Assembly (NCBI GenBank): GCA_016841625.1
Contig: JAENYU010000023.1
Coordinates: 1-64,000 of the forward strand
Reading direction: 5' to 3'
Length of the DNA: 64,000 nt
DNA from: Methanobacteriota archaeon
GTDB taxonomy: Archaea > Halobacteriota > Methanosarcinia > Methanosarcinales > Methanosarcinaceae
In this document: positions 17,639 through 31,883 of the stretch, piece after piece
How the letters are laid out: each line of letters begins with the position of its first letter
Position numbering within the stretch: the first letter of the stretch is position 1
Position numbers and translations under genes: made by a program
The notes under the pieces: generated by a model
What the model was told of the DNA's origin: nothing
Databases searched by the model: none
Seen by the model: only the letters and a program-made list of their open reading frames with translations

Positions 17639-18304
17639 ATGATGATATCTGCACACCAACCAAATTACCTTCCTTATTTAGGCTTCTTTGATAAAATGCG
17701 CAAGTCTGATATCTTTATAATTCATGACGATGTTGAATTCAATCGTAGAGATTTCCAGCATCGTAATAAAATTAGAATATATGATGGATGGAAATGGCTT
17801 ACGGTACCAGTGTTCAAGAAGGAACATATAAAAATAAATGAGGTATTAATTAATAATAAAAATGAAAAAAACGAAGCAAAATGGTCAAATAAACATATGC
17901 TTGAAATCCATTCAAATTATAACAAAACTCCATATTACGAATCCTATGAACACGAAATAAAAAAAATTTATAGTAAAGAATATACTTATTTATGTGATTT
18001 GAATATGGAACTGATAAAATTTCTAATTAAAGCTTTTGATATTAACATTGAACTTGTATATGCAAGTAATTTTGATTTTAAAACAACATCAACTCAAAAA
18101 CTTGTAGATATGGTAGAAGAATTGGGCGGCACGACTTATTTATCAGGAGTTGGAGGTTACAATTATATCGACCTTTCACTCTTCAAAAATATCGAAGTAA
18201 AATTTCAAAAATACGAACATCCAGTATATCCTCAAAGATATGATAGTTTTGAACCAAATATGTCTGCAATAGATGTGCTTTTTAATGCAGGTTACCTTCC
18301 TTAA
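17639..18304 (+). CDS. WbqC-family protein
   Basis: About 221 aa, opening MISAHQPNYLPYLGFFDKM with DDVEFNRRDFQHRNKIR following, which is the WbqC signature. WbqC-like proteins occur in O-antigen and other polysaccharide loci, where an acyl or aminoacyl transferase role has been proposed. The start could be either of two adjacent ATGs (17639 or 17642). It is preceded by a gap of about 150 bp, so a separate promoter is possible. Confidence 0.8.
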   Translation: MMISAHQPNYLPYLGFFDKMRKSDIFIIHDDVEFNRRDFQHRNKIRIYDGWKWLTVPVFKKEHIKINEVLINNKNEKNEAKWSNKHMLEIHSNYNKTPYYESYEHEIKKIYSKEYTYLCDLNMELIKFLIKAFDINIELVYASNFDFKTTSTQKLVDMVEELGGTTYLSGVGGYNYIDLSLFKNIEVKFQKYEHPVYPQRYDSFEPNMSAIDVLFNAGYLP

Positions 18305-18322
18305 GTTAATAGGATCAAAAGT

Positions 18323-18934
18323 ATGAACAGGAAAATATTAGCCATAGGTGCTCATCCAGATGATATAGAACTTGGTTGTGGAGGAACTCTTAAAAAACAT
18401 ATATTGGAAAAAGATGAGGTTTTTATTTTAATAGCATCGCTTGGTGAAAAAAGCGGCAATAGTGTTGTTAGGAAAAAAGAAGCTTTATCCTCGACTGAAC
18501 TAATGGGTGCCAATAAAGTTTTCTTTTTAAACTTACCAGATACAATGATTAAGCATGATGGAGTGACTGTTGGTTTACTTGACAAATATGTTAGTGAAAT
18601 TGAACCTCATATAATATATGTTCATTCTATGAAGGATTATCATCAAGATCATGTAGCGATATCTGTATCTGCACTTTCGGCATCCAGGCACATGAAAAAT
18701 AGCGTATTTTACTATGAATCTCCCTCAACGACTATAGAATTCAAACCAACTGCATACAATGATATTACAAATGTTTTTAACTGTAAATTAGCCTGTATTA
18801 AACAATATACCTCACAGAGAAAAAAAGACTACATGGAAAAAGAATCAATCATCGGACTGGCAAAAAGCAGAGGTAGCGTAATTGGTGTCAAATACGCGGA
18901 AGCATTTGAAGTTGCTCGATTATTTAACTGGTAA
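18323..18934 (+). CDS. LmbE/PIG-L-family N-deacetylase
   Basis: 203 aa with the PIG-L zinc motif AIGAHPDDIELGCGGT at residues 6-21 and the third ligand in HQDH near residue 112. These enzymes de-N-acetylate GlcNAc-type sugars or their conjugates. It is the second deacetylase of the island, of a different fold from the NodB-like one. It starts 18 bases after the WbqC gene. Confidence 0.88.
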   Translation: MNRKILAIGAHPDDIELGCGGTLKKHILEKDEVFILIASLGEKSGNSVVRKKEALSSTELMGANKVFFLNLPDTMIKHDGVTVGLLDKYVSEIEPHIIYVHSMKDYHQDHVAISVSALSASRHMKNSVFYYESPSTTIEFKPTAYNDITNVFNCKLACIKQYTSQRKKDYMEKESIIGLAKSRGSVIGVKYAEAFEVARLFNW

Positions 18935-18970
18935 TAGGTTCGTAGGTTCAGAAGTTTCTGAGGGTAATAT

Positions 18971-19855
18971 ATGGATGAAAAAAATGTGAATAATTACTTA
19001 CTACTGAGTGTAGTAAAAAATGAAGAAACTAATCTACACAAAACTATAAAATCAGTTGTCCAACAAAGCATCCGACCAACTTTATGGGCCATATTCGATG
19101 ATTGTAGTACGGATAATACTCCAAAAATACTTGCAGAAGCAGAAAAAAAATATAATTGGATATTGTACATTAGACTAGATAACTCTCATCAGCGAGATCT
19201 AGGTCTCCATTTGGCTAAACTAATAAAAGAAGGATTCGAGCATCTTATTAAATACTGTAAAATAAAGCAAATAAGGTACAAATATCTTGCAAATCTAGAT
19301 GGTGACCTGATTTTAGAGAACGAATTTTTTGAAAAATTAATTAACGAATTAGAATTAGACCCTTCCCTTGGAATTGTTAGTGGTAGTACACAGTACCTAG
19401 TCAATAACAAATTAATTACAGCTGACGTTGATATAAATGAGCCATCTGGTGGGCATATGTTAGTCAAAAAAGAATGTTTTGAACACATTGATGGGATTAC
19501 AGTGGCTTATTCTTGGGACAGCGTACTAAAAGTAAAAGCAAGGCTTAGAGGTTGGAATACTAAACGTGTTAACGAAGCTAAAGTTTTTGAATATAGAGAT
19601 GTAAATAGTGCTGAAGGATATTGGGCAGGGTATATGTTCCGAGGAAAAGGTGCATACTATCTAAACTTAAATTTGATGCATGTTATCGGGAAAGGGGTCA
19701 CGTATTCATTTAAAAGCCCCTACTATATAGGAATTGCTTATTTATACGGTTATTTTTTAGATTACTTTACCCATAAAGAGAAAATAAATGATGAAGAACT
19801 TAGTGAATACTATCAAAATAAATACAAATCCATCATTAATAGTTGGGATAAGTAA
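18971..19855 (+). CDS. GT2-family glycosyltransferase
   Basis: 294 aa with an N-terminal GT-A domain: VVKNEETNLHKTI, FDDCSTDNT, and the DxD-type NLDGDLIL. The acceptor region holds GGHMLVKKECF. The C-terminal 60 residues may associate with the membrane. It transfers a sugar from a nucleotide donor in the cytoplasm. ATG 18971 has an AGGG ribosome site, and the stop overlaps the next ATG (TAATG). Confidence 0.85.
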   Translation: MDEKNVNNYLLLSVVKNEETNLHKTIKSVVQQSIRPTLWAIFDDCSTDNTPKILAEAEKKYNWILYIRLDNSHQRDLGLHLAKLIKEGFEHLIKYCKIKQIRYKYLANLDGDLILENEFFEKLINELELDPSLGIVSGSTQYLVNNKLITADVDINEPSGGHMLVKKECFEHIDGITVAYSWDSVLKVKARLRGWNTKRVNEAKVFEYRDVNSAEGYWAGYMFRGKGAYYLNLNLMHVIGKGVTYSFKSPYYIGIAYLYGYFLDYFTHKEKINDEELSEYYQNKYKSIINSWDK

Positions 19856-21426
19856 TGAATTTATCAAAAAGAGCAACGTATCTAATATTTCTATTAATAT
19901 TATTGCTCAATATTATCTTACGTTATCCGACCGTTCCTAACGAAATTGGATGGGACTCTTTTGTGGTCCACTGCGCTGCAAACTCGCTATCGGAATTTGG
20001 TTTTGCTAAATGGTGGCTTCACCCAACATCACTTATTGGTTCATATCCTTATTCAATTGCAAGTTCAGTTCCTTTTTTAATATCAGGCATATCATTACTT
20101 ACAAGTTTAAATATGAATATATCTATTTTATTGTACAGTACAATTATTGGACTACTATGCATTTTTGTTGTATATATTTTAGCAAGTTCAATTTATGGGA
20201 ATAATGATAACTTATTTAATTTTATAGTTGCTTTTGGATTCTCAACTTCACCAGCTATCCTAACATTTTCATCATGGACAGGACCAACCCGTACTCTGTT
20301 TGCTGTTGTATTGTTACCATTTATTTTATATTTATTATTAAAAACTCACCAATCATATAAATTTTACATTTTATTGTTTTGTATGTTAGCATTAGGGATA
20401 ACAACACATCACTATATATATTTCACATTTGTGATAATAATTGGTGAGCTATTATTAAAAGTCGGGGGTAAGTTCAGAAAATATATATGTATAAATGAAT
20501 TTCATAAAAATGTATGTTACATTGTTTTTTTTGCAATAGCAATCAGTTTACCTTTTTTCACAGGACTGTTCATGGAAAGCGAAAGAGGATATAGTGGTTC
20601 AAGATATGGGTTCGTATTAATGCTAGTCTCAAGTTATTTTAGATATTCCGGGCTTTTATTCCTTTTTGCATTAAGCGGATTCTTATATCTAACAGTAAAA
20701 TATGAAAAAAATTATCAAGAGTGGTTTTTTTTAATAAGTTTCGCATTACTATCACCGTTTTTTTATATAGAAACATATATGAAATGGTTTTTACAAACTT
20801 ACATATTCATTTTTACCGGTATTGGTTTGTCAAATGTGTTCAAAATAGATACATTTAAAAATAAAAAAGTATTACCAATTATATTAATACTTTTAAGTGT
20901 ATCTATATCTGGCTATTTCCAATTTATACATTTTTCAGATGACCAAGATCGTTATTTAGATGAAAAAAGTTATGCTAGTGGAGTGTGGATTTCAAATAGG
21001 GTAGATGGAAATATCACAGGAACTTCTCAATATACAGCACTAAGAATTTATTCTATATCAGAAGTACCAACATTAACACTTTCAGATATGTTAAATTATA
21101 TTAATGGATTTCTAGAATATGATGAGTCAAAAATTATTAAAAAATACTCCATGCTTTCTTTAGATTATTACTGGCATAATCCTTATGATATAGATAATGT
21201 AGATGGCGAATGGTATGTAAATCAATTACCTAATTGGAATATTGACGACATGCATTTTAAAAATTTCAGATCCACATTTAACATATCACATTTTATTTGT
21301 GATGAAACAGATAATTCAGATGAGTTCTCATCTTCGCTGGATTCTAGTGACAGTACTAATAAAATATATTCCAATGGTAGAATATCCATTTGGAATTATA
21401 GTCAAGAACCAAATCTATTTAATTAA
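19855..21426 (+). CDS. Polytopic membrane protein, probable GT-C-type glycosyltransferase or polymerase
   Basis: 523 aa with about ten membrane segments and a soluble C-terminal domain of about 130 residues. The first extracytoplasmic loop contains NEIGWDSFVVH, an acidic motif placed as in lipid-linked-sugar-dependent GT-C enzymes. It could be a glycosyltransferase using a polyprenyl-phosphate sugar, or a Wzy-like polymerase; sequence alone does not decide. It is coupled to the GT2 gene by a one-base overlap. It is very AT-rich and is the last gene before the mobile-element block. Confidence 0.7.
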   Translation: MNLSKRATYLIFLLILLLNIILRYPTVPNEIGWDSFVVHCAANSLSEFGFAKWWLHPTSLIGSYPYSIASSVPFLISGISLLTSLNMNISILLYSTIIGLLCIFVVYILASSIYGNNDNLFNFIVAFGFSTSPAILTFSSWTGPTRTLFAVVLLPFILYLLLKTHQSYKFYILLFCMLALGITTHHYIYFTFVIIIGELLLKVGGKFRKYICINEFHKNVCYIVFFAIAISLPFFTGLFMESERGYSGSRYGFVLMLVSSYFRYSGLLFLFALSGFLYLTVKYEKNYQEWFFLISFALLSPFFYIETYMKWFLQTYIFIFTGIGLSNVFKIDTFKNKKVLPIILILLSVSISGYFQFIHFSDDQDRYLDEKSYASGVWISNRVDGNITGTSQYTALRIYSISEVPTLTLSDMLNYINGFLEYDESKIIKKYSMLSLDYYWHNPYDIDNVDGEWYVNQLPNWNIDDMHFKNFRSTFNISHFICDETDNSDEFSSSLDSSDSTNKIYSNGRISIWNYSQEPNLFN

Positions 21427-21546
21427 TAGCTCTTCGCGTATCCTCTTCAAATTTGATGGGATTTCAATCGCAGGAAAAATATAATAGTTGTTCCATTTAG
21501 ACTCAGTTCCAAAATCAAGTGATTTACAAAGTATTTCTCTACAAAA
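21415..21546 (-). pseudogene. Possible C-terminal remnant of an unknown gene
   Basis: A 43-codon open stretch without a start reads SKWNNYYIFPAIEIPSNLKR before a stop that overlaps the end of the membrane-protein gene. It looks like the protein-like tail of a gene lost when the mobile elements arrived. I cannot name the family. Confidence 0.25.
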
Positions 21547-21612
21547 TTATGAAGTTCCTTAACAATAGTACTACTATTGTATTAAATTTATTTTTCAGTT
21601 ATCCGTTGAGTG

Positions 21613-21849
21613 TCAAATTCTTTTGAATTTCCAAAGACAACTTTCAAGATTTAAGATCTCGAGAATCTCTTCCTGATTAAACCATTTACCAGCTTCTTTG
21701 ATACTAAAATTCTCAGTCAGCTTGTAGCTTAACAATCCTATCAGTAAACTATTGAGTTCAAGACCCTTGCTTTTATGTTTGCTAAAAATGTCACAGAAAT
21801 TAAGCTTTTCATAAAACTCACTTTCCGCAGATGTACACAAATGTATCAT
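21613..21849 (-). pseudogene. IS transposase fragment, 3-prime exon side of the intron
   Basis: Matches the N-terminal part of the intact transposase at 49942-51378 (FYEKLNFCDIFSKHKSKGLE against YYEKLNFSEIFGKHKSKGLD) up to ILNLES, then diverges. The matching 5-prime piece is at 26257-26378. The catalytic C-terminal part is missing. Confidence 0.8.
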
Positions 21850-22068
21850 TAATTTTCTGATTTGCCCGATATTCTTAATGTTATTGCGAGTTGGCTTTTA
21901 AGTCATGGCCATATTGAGAAAATAGGTGGCATTTTTGTGGACTTGTCGAATAAGAAAGAGCGATTACTCGCTCTCCCTCTTCTAAGAACGGTACGTGAAA
22001 GTTTCCCTTCATACCGCTCAAGCATTCTATAACCCTTTCTGTATCAGGCAGCAGTCTTTTTTTTTTTT

Positions 22069-25729
<3,661 letters not shown>

Positions 25730-26256
25730 CGTATAAGCAAGTCTGCACCCTTTCGGGTTAGGGCAAAGTTTGAACCCTTATCCATCCCATTACAGAATGG
25801 CATTCGCTTTTTGCTTAAATCCTCTGCCCTCTATGCAATTAATTCCCTTCACAGGGTTTCTACCTCTCTCTTTTTTTTTAGAAAGGGACATATAGGGTTT
25901 ACCAAGTTCCATACCACAAATAATGTGAATACCTTAGAAGCCATCTATAAACCGAGAATCATTTGTCCATTTGCCATAATGTCCGCAGACCCATTATAGC
26001 CTGATTCTGTACCTTTTGGTTTAAGCGTATCAACCTGTTTTCGCTTATTCGACTTCACGATTCTTACGATGGTTCACTTTTACGTTCTTCATAGTATTCT
26101 TATCCTAACCAATTATCAAAGTCAGGCTCCTTGATTTCTTGATATTGTCCTGTGAGCTTCACACACAAACGTTACCATTTATGCATGTCATAGTAGGATT
26201 TCCTCAAATGGAAGAGGTAGCGTTTCCGCAATTCATAGTATAGCTTCTTGTCGCAC

Positions 26257-26378
26257 CTGCGGAAAGTGGGATAAAAGAGTTGGACGGCAAGGATAGATCC
26301 GATAGGAACACATATATTCTTGTTAGGAATTGTAGGGAATGCTCTCTGTTTTGTGATGTTCATTTGACCGAATAACAC
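26257..26378 (-). pseudogene. IS transposase N-terminus, 5-prime exon side of the intron
   Basis: Translates as QRAFPTIPNKNICVPIGSIL, matching RRAFPTIPNKNICLAMGPMV of the transposase at 49942. The IS terminal repeat ACTGTCAAAGTTAGG at 26406-26420 is close to ACTGTCAAATTGAGG of the intact element. The coding sequence ends at the intron 5-prime splice site. Confidence 0.8.
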
Positions 26379-26616
26379 AAAATAAAGAGCACTTATTTTT
26401 ATCTAACTGTCAAAGTTAGGTATTAAATTAAATAATGTTTTCCGAAAATTTGCAAGATGATAAATACAAAAGCAGTGGTCATGTAACAATAAATGGGAAA
26501 AAATTCCAACAGTAGTGTTTTTTCCAAATATAAAATTTGGTTAATTTCAAAATATTTCATATAATATGAAACTTAGTAGTTGACATAATAAAATTACTCA
26601 AAGGATTGGTGAAACA

Positions 26617-28095
26617 TTGAGCACCGCTCATAAAGTCGCTAAAAACACAGTCATAATGATGGTAGGCAATCTGGCTTTTAGATTACTCTCTCTAGCTGTT
26701 GTGATTTATCTTGCCAGGTATCTTAGTGTTGAAGATTTTGGGAGGTACAACTTTGTGTTTGCTTACCTAGGATTTTTTAACATCATTACTGATTTTGGCC
26801 TTGGGGATATAACAGTAAGGGAAATGTCCAGAAACTCCAATTCCATGCAGAATATAACCGGAAATGTACATATAATCAAAATTTTTCTTTCAATAATTGC
26901 TGCATTCCTTTCCGTGTCAATGATCTCCCTGATTGGTTATCCTCCAACTACAACTTTGTATGTGTATGCGGCATCAATCATACTTTTTTTCCAGTCATTC
27001 AGTGATACTTTCAAGGCAATATTCGTAACCAGTTTAAAGATGCAATATGAAATCTTATCAAAAATAATCTCAAAAATCGTTTTTGTCGGACTTGTATTAT
27101 ATATTATAGCTTTTAAAGGAACTCTGTATCATATAATACTTGCATTTATCTTTTTTGAATTTCTGAGAGCACTTCTGAACTACACCTTTTCGAGAAAAAT
27201 TGTCCGGGCAAAATTCGAAATCGATTTTTCAATGTGGAAAAACTTGTTTAAAGAATCTATCCCAATTGCCCTCTCCGGTGTTTTCCTCGTGATATATCAC
27301 AGAATTGACATCCTCATGCTCTCTATGATGATAAAAGGTCTTGAAGCCGATATCGCGGTAGGGCTATATTCTGCCGCTTACAAGTTATCCGAGCCTCTCG
27401 GACTTATTTCAACTTCACTTGTTGTTTCTCTATATCCTCTTATGTCAAAATCATTTAAAGGCTCAAAGAGCGATTTGTTCAAAACCTATGAGATCGGGTT
27501 GAAATACACGGTAATACTGATGTTGCCAATAGCAGTAGGGACTACGCTGATAGCTGACAAAATCATCTTATTAATTTATGATTCCTCTTATGAAGGTTCA
27601 ATAACTGCACTCCAGATTTTAATCTGGTCCCTTTTCTTGGCTTCCATTAACCTGCTCCTTATATCTTCATTAACTTCGATCAACAAGCAAAGGCTGAATA
27701 CCCTGAGTATGGGTGTTTGCGTTGTAGCAAATATTGTGCTTAATATGATCCTGATCCCGAGTTTCAGTTATAATGGGGCAAGTATTGCAACGGTAATTAC
27801 GGAATTAATCCTTTTGTTGATGAGTTTGTATTTTGTATCCGTAAATTTAGATGTGCCGCCAGTAAAAGCTGTATCCTTTAAGCCCCTGGTTTCCTGTTTG
27901 ATTATGGGAATACCTGTTTACTATATGAATAATTTCACCACAATCAACGTCTTTTTCACAGTTCTTTTCGGGGTGGCATTTTATCTTATGGCGTTGCTGG
28001 GAACTAATACCTTTTCCAAGGATGAAAAGGAAATTATTAAATATGTTTTATCATTTAACGTAATATATAAAAAAATGCGGTTTCTCAAAGAATAA
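26617..28095 (+). CDS. Wzx-type polysaccharide flippase
   Basis: 492 aa with about 12 to 14 membrane segments, of the MATE/MVF-like polysaccharide exporter superfamily (VEDFGRYNFVFAYLGFFNII near the N-terminus is typical). It would flip lipid-linked oligosaccharides from the inside to the outside of the membrane. The start is TTG 26617 with GGTG 7 bases upstream; the next Met is at residue 14. It is separated from the earlier glycan genes only by the mobile block and probably belonged to the same locus. Its GC content is higher than that of the genes at 11-21 kb. Confidence 0.88.
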   Translation: MSTAHKVAKNTVIMMVGNLAFRLLSLAVVIYLARYLSVEDFGRYNFVFAYLGFFNIITDFGLGDITVREMSRNSNSMQNITGNVHIIKIFLSIIAAFLSVSMISLIGYPPTTTLYVYAASIILFFQSFSDTFKAIFVTSLKMQYEILSKIISKIVFVGLVLYIIAFKGTLYHIILAFIFFEFLRALLNYTFSRKIVRAKFEIDFSMWKNLFKESIPIALSGVFLVIYHRIDILMLSMMIKGLEADIAVGLYSAAYKLSEPLGLISTSLVVSLYPLMSKSFKGSKSDLFKTYEIGLKYTVILMLPIAVGTTLIADKIILLIYDSSYEGSITALQILIWSLFLASINLLLISSLTSINKQRLNTLSMGVCVVANIVLNMILIPSFSYNGASIATVITELILLLMSLYFVSVNLDVPPVKAVSFKPLVSCLIMGIPVYYMNNFTTINVFFTVLFGVAFYLMALLGTNTFSKDEKEIIKYVLSFNVIYKKMRFLKE

Positions 28096-28100
28096 ACAGG

Positions 28101-28712
28101 ATGGGGAAGTTCATCCTCTTTTATAATGGGGAACGTGATTGGATGGAATGTCTTACTACATACAGAGAAAGGGATGTTGTTGAAAAAGGATTCAAAACTA
28201 TGAAGAATGACATCCAATCACTCCCGCTTAATACGAAAAGAGATTCGACCACGAAAGGATTCTTATTCGTTTGTTTCATCGGACTCATAATTAGAATGAG
28301 GCTATTGAACACAATGAGAGAGAAAGAAATTGTCAAGGACTATACCGTAGAAAGTTTACTCTTGGAACTTGAAAAAATCGCATCCTCTTCAAATTTAGGG
28401 GTAGCAACGTGAATTCCATGAATTAGAGTGAAGTTGAATTAATTGTATGAGTTGGGGAATCACATCCATGCGCCCCATTCAATATACCTACTTCATGAAT
28501 TTAACGTTTAAGTATTTGCCTGGCTGGAAAATTTACCGCTGATTTTGAAGAGGATACAAAAAATCAAAAAAATAGAATTGCAAAATGGAGATTCAATAGT
28601 TACGGAACTTTCAAGGAAGCAAAAAGATATTATGGAAATATTAGATTTATGCGCTAAAAATGCGGAAGTTAGGTTAATGTACCAGGGAGCTTCAATATTC
28701 AAAGCTTTCTAA
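28101..28712 (+). pseudogene. C-terminal remnant of an IS4/IS1634-type transposase
   Basis: 28101-28412 reads YRERDVVEKGFKTMKND, the third catalytic (Glu) motif region of these transposases. A shifted frame between about 28540 and 28712 resumes a plausible tail (SRKQKDIMEILDLCAKNAE). There are no N-terminal domains and no terminal repeats. It abuts the flippase gene end by 5 bases. Confidence 0.65.
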
Positions 28713-28927
28713 AAAAGTTCTTTGTAAATGGGGAATCAAACTCCTATAATTATATGAAGGGAATGGGGAATCTCTTAATTATATATACTGATTTATAATA
28801 ATTTGCCCATGGAAATGGCGAAGAGCCAAAAACAGAGCTGGATTATGAAATATTGCATTCAACATGGTTATGAAAAGTTACTGACTACAGATATATTCTG
28901 AGATCCTTATATAGTGAGAATAAAAAT

Positions 28928-29401
28928 ATGGTGAGCTTGAAAATGATAATAATTAAATCCTTTGTAAAAATACTATCTTGTTTAATAGGATGCTATGAAT
29001 ATTTAGTGAAAGCAATGAAAATTAAATACTATAAATCAAGAGGAGTAAAAATTGGAAAGAAGTTCAAATTTTCTAAAAAGTCTTATATAGATCTACATAA
29101 ACCTGATTTCCTTGAAATTGGGGATAACGTTCAATTAACGAGATGGGCTATGATACTTTGCTATGATAGTGCAAAAGACAAAGAACCATTCAAAAAAATA
29201 ATCCAAAAATCTCCATATGGAAAAGTTAAAATTGGTAACAACGTCTATATAGGTGCCCATAGCATAGTAATGCCGAACGTTTCGATTGGTGACAATGTAA
29301 TAGTTGCTGCAAATTCCGTGGTAACAAAAGATGTCAGACCAAATTGTATTGTTTCGGGAAGCCCCGCAAAAGTATTGCATGTGTTTGAAATCGATATGTG
29401 A
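28928..29401 (+). CDS. Hexapeptide-repeat O-acetyltransferase
   Basis: 157 aa with left-handed beta-helix repeats: [20 protein letters not shown], then [17 protein letters not shown] and the closing [12 protein letters not shown] typical of WbbJ/maltose-acetyltransferase relatives. It has a basic N-terminal segment with one possible membrane-associated helix. It would acetylate a sugar of the surface glycan. The start is ATG 28928. It is the last glycan-type gene of the island and stands isolated between IS remnants. Confidence 0.85.
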   Translation: MVSLKMIIIKSFVKILSCLIGCYEYLVKAMKIKYYKSRGVKIGKKFKFSKKSYIDLHKPDFLEIGDNVQLTRWAMILCYDSAKDKEPFKKIIQKSPYGKVKIGNNVYIGAHSIVMPNVSIGDNVIVAANSVVTKDVRPNCIVSGSPAKVLHVFEIDM

Positions 29402-29704
29402 AAAGATTTCAAGATACGAACATGTACAAAATCACCTGTTGCAAGAACACTATTCTTTGTTATTCAATGTACATTGTACAACATTTTGAATATGTTGAAA
29501 TCCGTTTTGGAAATTACGGCATATGAACTAAAATCCTTGATTAACGAAGATATAATCAAAGTTGTAAGGCACGGATTAAAATCACTTTACACAATGCCTG
29601 TTAAATTATTCTTGAATTGTTTAGAAATATATAATCAAACAAGAAAAAGGGATTTGCACAACCAGTTAACAAGAACATAACAAGTGTTGTATATTTAAAT
29701 AACC
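29402..29704. other. Intergenic region, no supported gene
   Basis: About 300 bp of AT-rich DNA. A 68-codon ORF (29474-29680) has no recognisable features and no ribosome site. A small palindrome TGTACATTGTACA lies near 29467. It ends at the left terminus of the IS below. Confidence 0.5.
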
Positions 29705-31711
29705 TGCTTTCGGCAGCTAAAGTTTAATTTTTTCCTTTATATATAAGTTAGAGGGAATCTGAACTCTAGACCAATATTTGTCAAACCAGTCATTTTATTT
29801 CATACATCTCCCTTCCCGTTTGTCTAACCTTATTTAATCCTCCAACAACTTCTTTACTTTTTTCCCACCCCATTTCGATAGCTATCGCTATCCGATTTAA
29901 TAGTCAAATTGAGGTTATACCGCCTTCTTTGACCACCTCCTTCGATTAAAGGTACATATTTTCATATTCCTCCCCCAAGAGACCCAATATTTTCCAATGA
30001 TGCTCTTCCATATTTAATACCTCAGACTCTATTTCCCCTTCTTCTTGAGTAAAAAGTTCTGTTATTCCCTGGAATTTGAAAAAAATCCACCTCATAGTCG
30101 GCTTTTTTGTGGGCTTCCCTTTCTGGTCTGGAACTGATTCATTCTCTTTCTCAAGTTTTTCTCTCAATTTCCATTCTGCAATAGAATAAATCATTAGGCA
30201 TAGAACCATAACCATCATAAGAGCTTGAATTCTACCCTTATTTTTGAGATAGACTTTTGATACGCTAAAAGTGTCACTTTTCAGGAATCTAAACCCTTTT
30301 TCCACTCTGTCCTGCTCTTTATAGTTCGCTAACATCTCTTCAGGGGGGAGACTGAGGTCATTACTTCCAAGTACAAAAAGTCCAGCTTTCTCCATCTTTT
30401 GATCAAAATGATCTTCATTGAGCTTTATTTCAGCATCAACAGAGTAATATGTAATTAATTTCTCATCTTTTGAAGGTCTACTTCTCTTACCCGATTATCT
30501 CTTTTTAATAGTCTTTAAATCCAATTTTTCAAACGCTAAAAACGGAAAATCCTTAATCCAGTTCTCTGCATCCTCTAATGCATCAGCTTCACAAAAGAAG
30601 TGCTTACTTTTCAGTTTATTCAGATCTTTTTCTGCTTCCTTAACTTTTTTATCAAAACTCTTGCTGAGAGTCACCTCTTTTTTCCCTTTCAGATTGTGCG
30701 ACAGCAGCAAAACCCAATTTTGTGCAATTCCAGAATACTCGACAAAAGTTTGAGAAAAAGAGTATCTTTCGTCTCCTTTTAGTGGCTTCATCTCTCGATT
30801 TGAAGCAATTAGATTCTTTACCTCGTTAAGAGTATTAGGAACACGAGAGATCCAATAGGATTTATCCACCTTTTTAATATTATCGCCACTGTAGAAGGCA
30901 CTATCAGCAAGATAATATACTTTTTTTTCAGGTGTCAATGAGGATTTTAGGGATTCGATTGCTTCAACAATTATTTTTTTGTCGGAAGCATTTCCTGCGT
31001 GAGTGCTCATGAATAATGGGATACCATGCTGATTAACAATCATATTCAACACTAACTGTTTTAGATCCCATCTTCCGTTCTTTGGACGACCAAAAGTGAT
31101 TAACTTAGAGTCTTCATCTTCGTCTCCATCATAATCTCCATGAAAACTGATAGTTGTGGTATCAGCATGACAACACAAAATTGGAATCGGTAGACGCTTC
31201 AGGATGTGAAGTACTATCTCTGTAAAAAGTTCAGTAGGACCATATTCCGCGATCGTGTCGAGAGTTTCTCCAATAACGTATTGATTCAGGTCTTCTTTTT
31301 GTATACCATTTCCAAAAAGTCTTCCTACTGAAACATTTTTGAAATATTCAGGGCAGAGATACAGAGGCTGCCCTACAAAGCCAAGTCCGTTGAGAACCAT
31401 TGCAAGTATAGGCTATCCGCTCCACATGTGCGAGCTCCTTGACTACAAAGCCAAGTCCGTTGAGAACCATTGCAAGTATACAATTAGCGTGAGAAACTTT
31501 GTGATCTCGTGATTTGGGAAACTTCTCATCAATCAGTTTGTCAACTTCGAGTTCACGGAACAAACTGACTATAATTCCAAGGTGTCCTAAAAAGGTAGTA
31601 CGTTTTATTATGGCATTCGATCTTTTGTTATTGTTTTTTGAGATTTCGGATGTCACGAAAAAGAGATATTGTACTGAATATATTTAATTATTTGTTAACC
31701 TGCCGAAAGCA
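29705..31711 (-). mobile_element. IS1634-like insertion sequence (inactive)
   Basis: The terminal inverted repeats have a TGCTTTCGGCAG core (29705-29716, and its complement at 31700-31711). They enclose a disrupted IS1634-type transposase. The element is about 2.0 kb, normal for the family. Confidence 0.75.
29946..31656 (-). pseudogene. IS1634-like transposase with duplication and nonsense mutation
   Basis: The pieces are 31656-31348 (N-terminus), 31400-30495 and 30395-29946. DDE landmarks are visible: CHADTTTISFHG (first Asp), YLADSAFYSG (second), YKEQDRVEKGF (Glu). Two lesions are seen. A 38-bp segment near 31373-31410 is repeated at 31444-31481 with a 33-bp spacer, adding 71 bp and shifting the frame. 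An in-frame TAA at 30495-30497 interrupts an otherwise continuous frame (KKR-stop-SGKRSRPS). It is probably non-functional. Confidence 0.8.
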
Positions 31712-31883
31712 AGAAATAAATTGAAAATGTTGAATAGCGGATGCTTTGGATAAAAACTGGAATAGATATAATTATTTTAAAATGTATATGTCAACGGCGG
31801 TTTACTTTTCCCCAATTCAGGCGGTTTAAAATTCCCCACCTTTTGATATAAAGTTTGCTCAATTTTTCAAGAACATTGTAGAA

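Noticed and set aside
29474-29680. 68-aa ORF after the acetyltransferase gene
   Set aside because: No ribosome site and no recognisable motif; AT-rich chance ORF.
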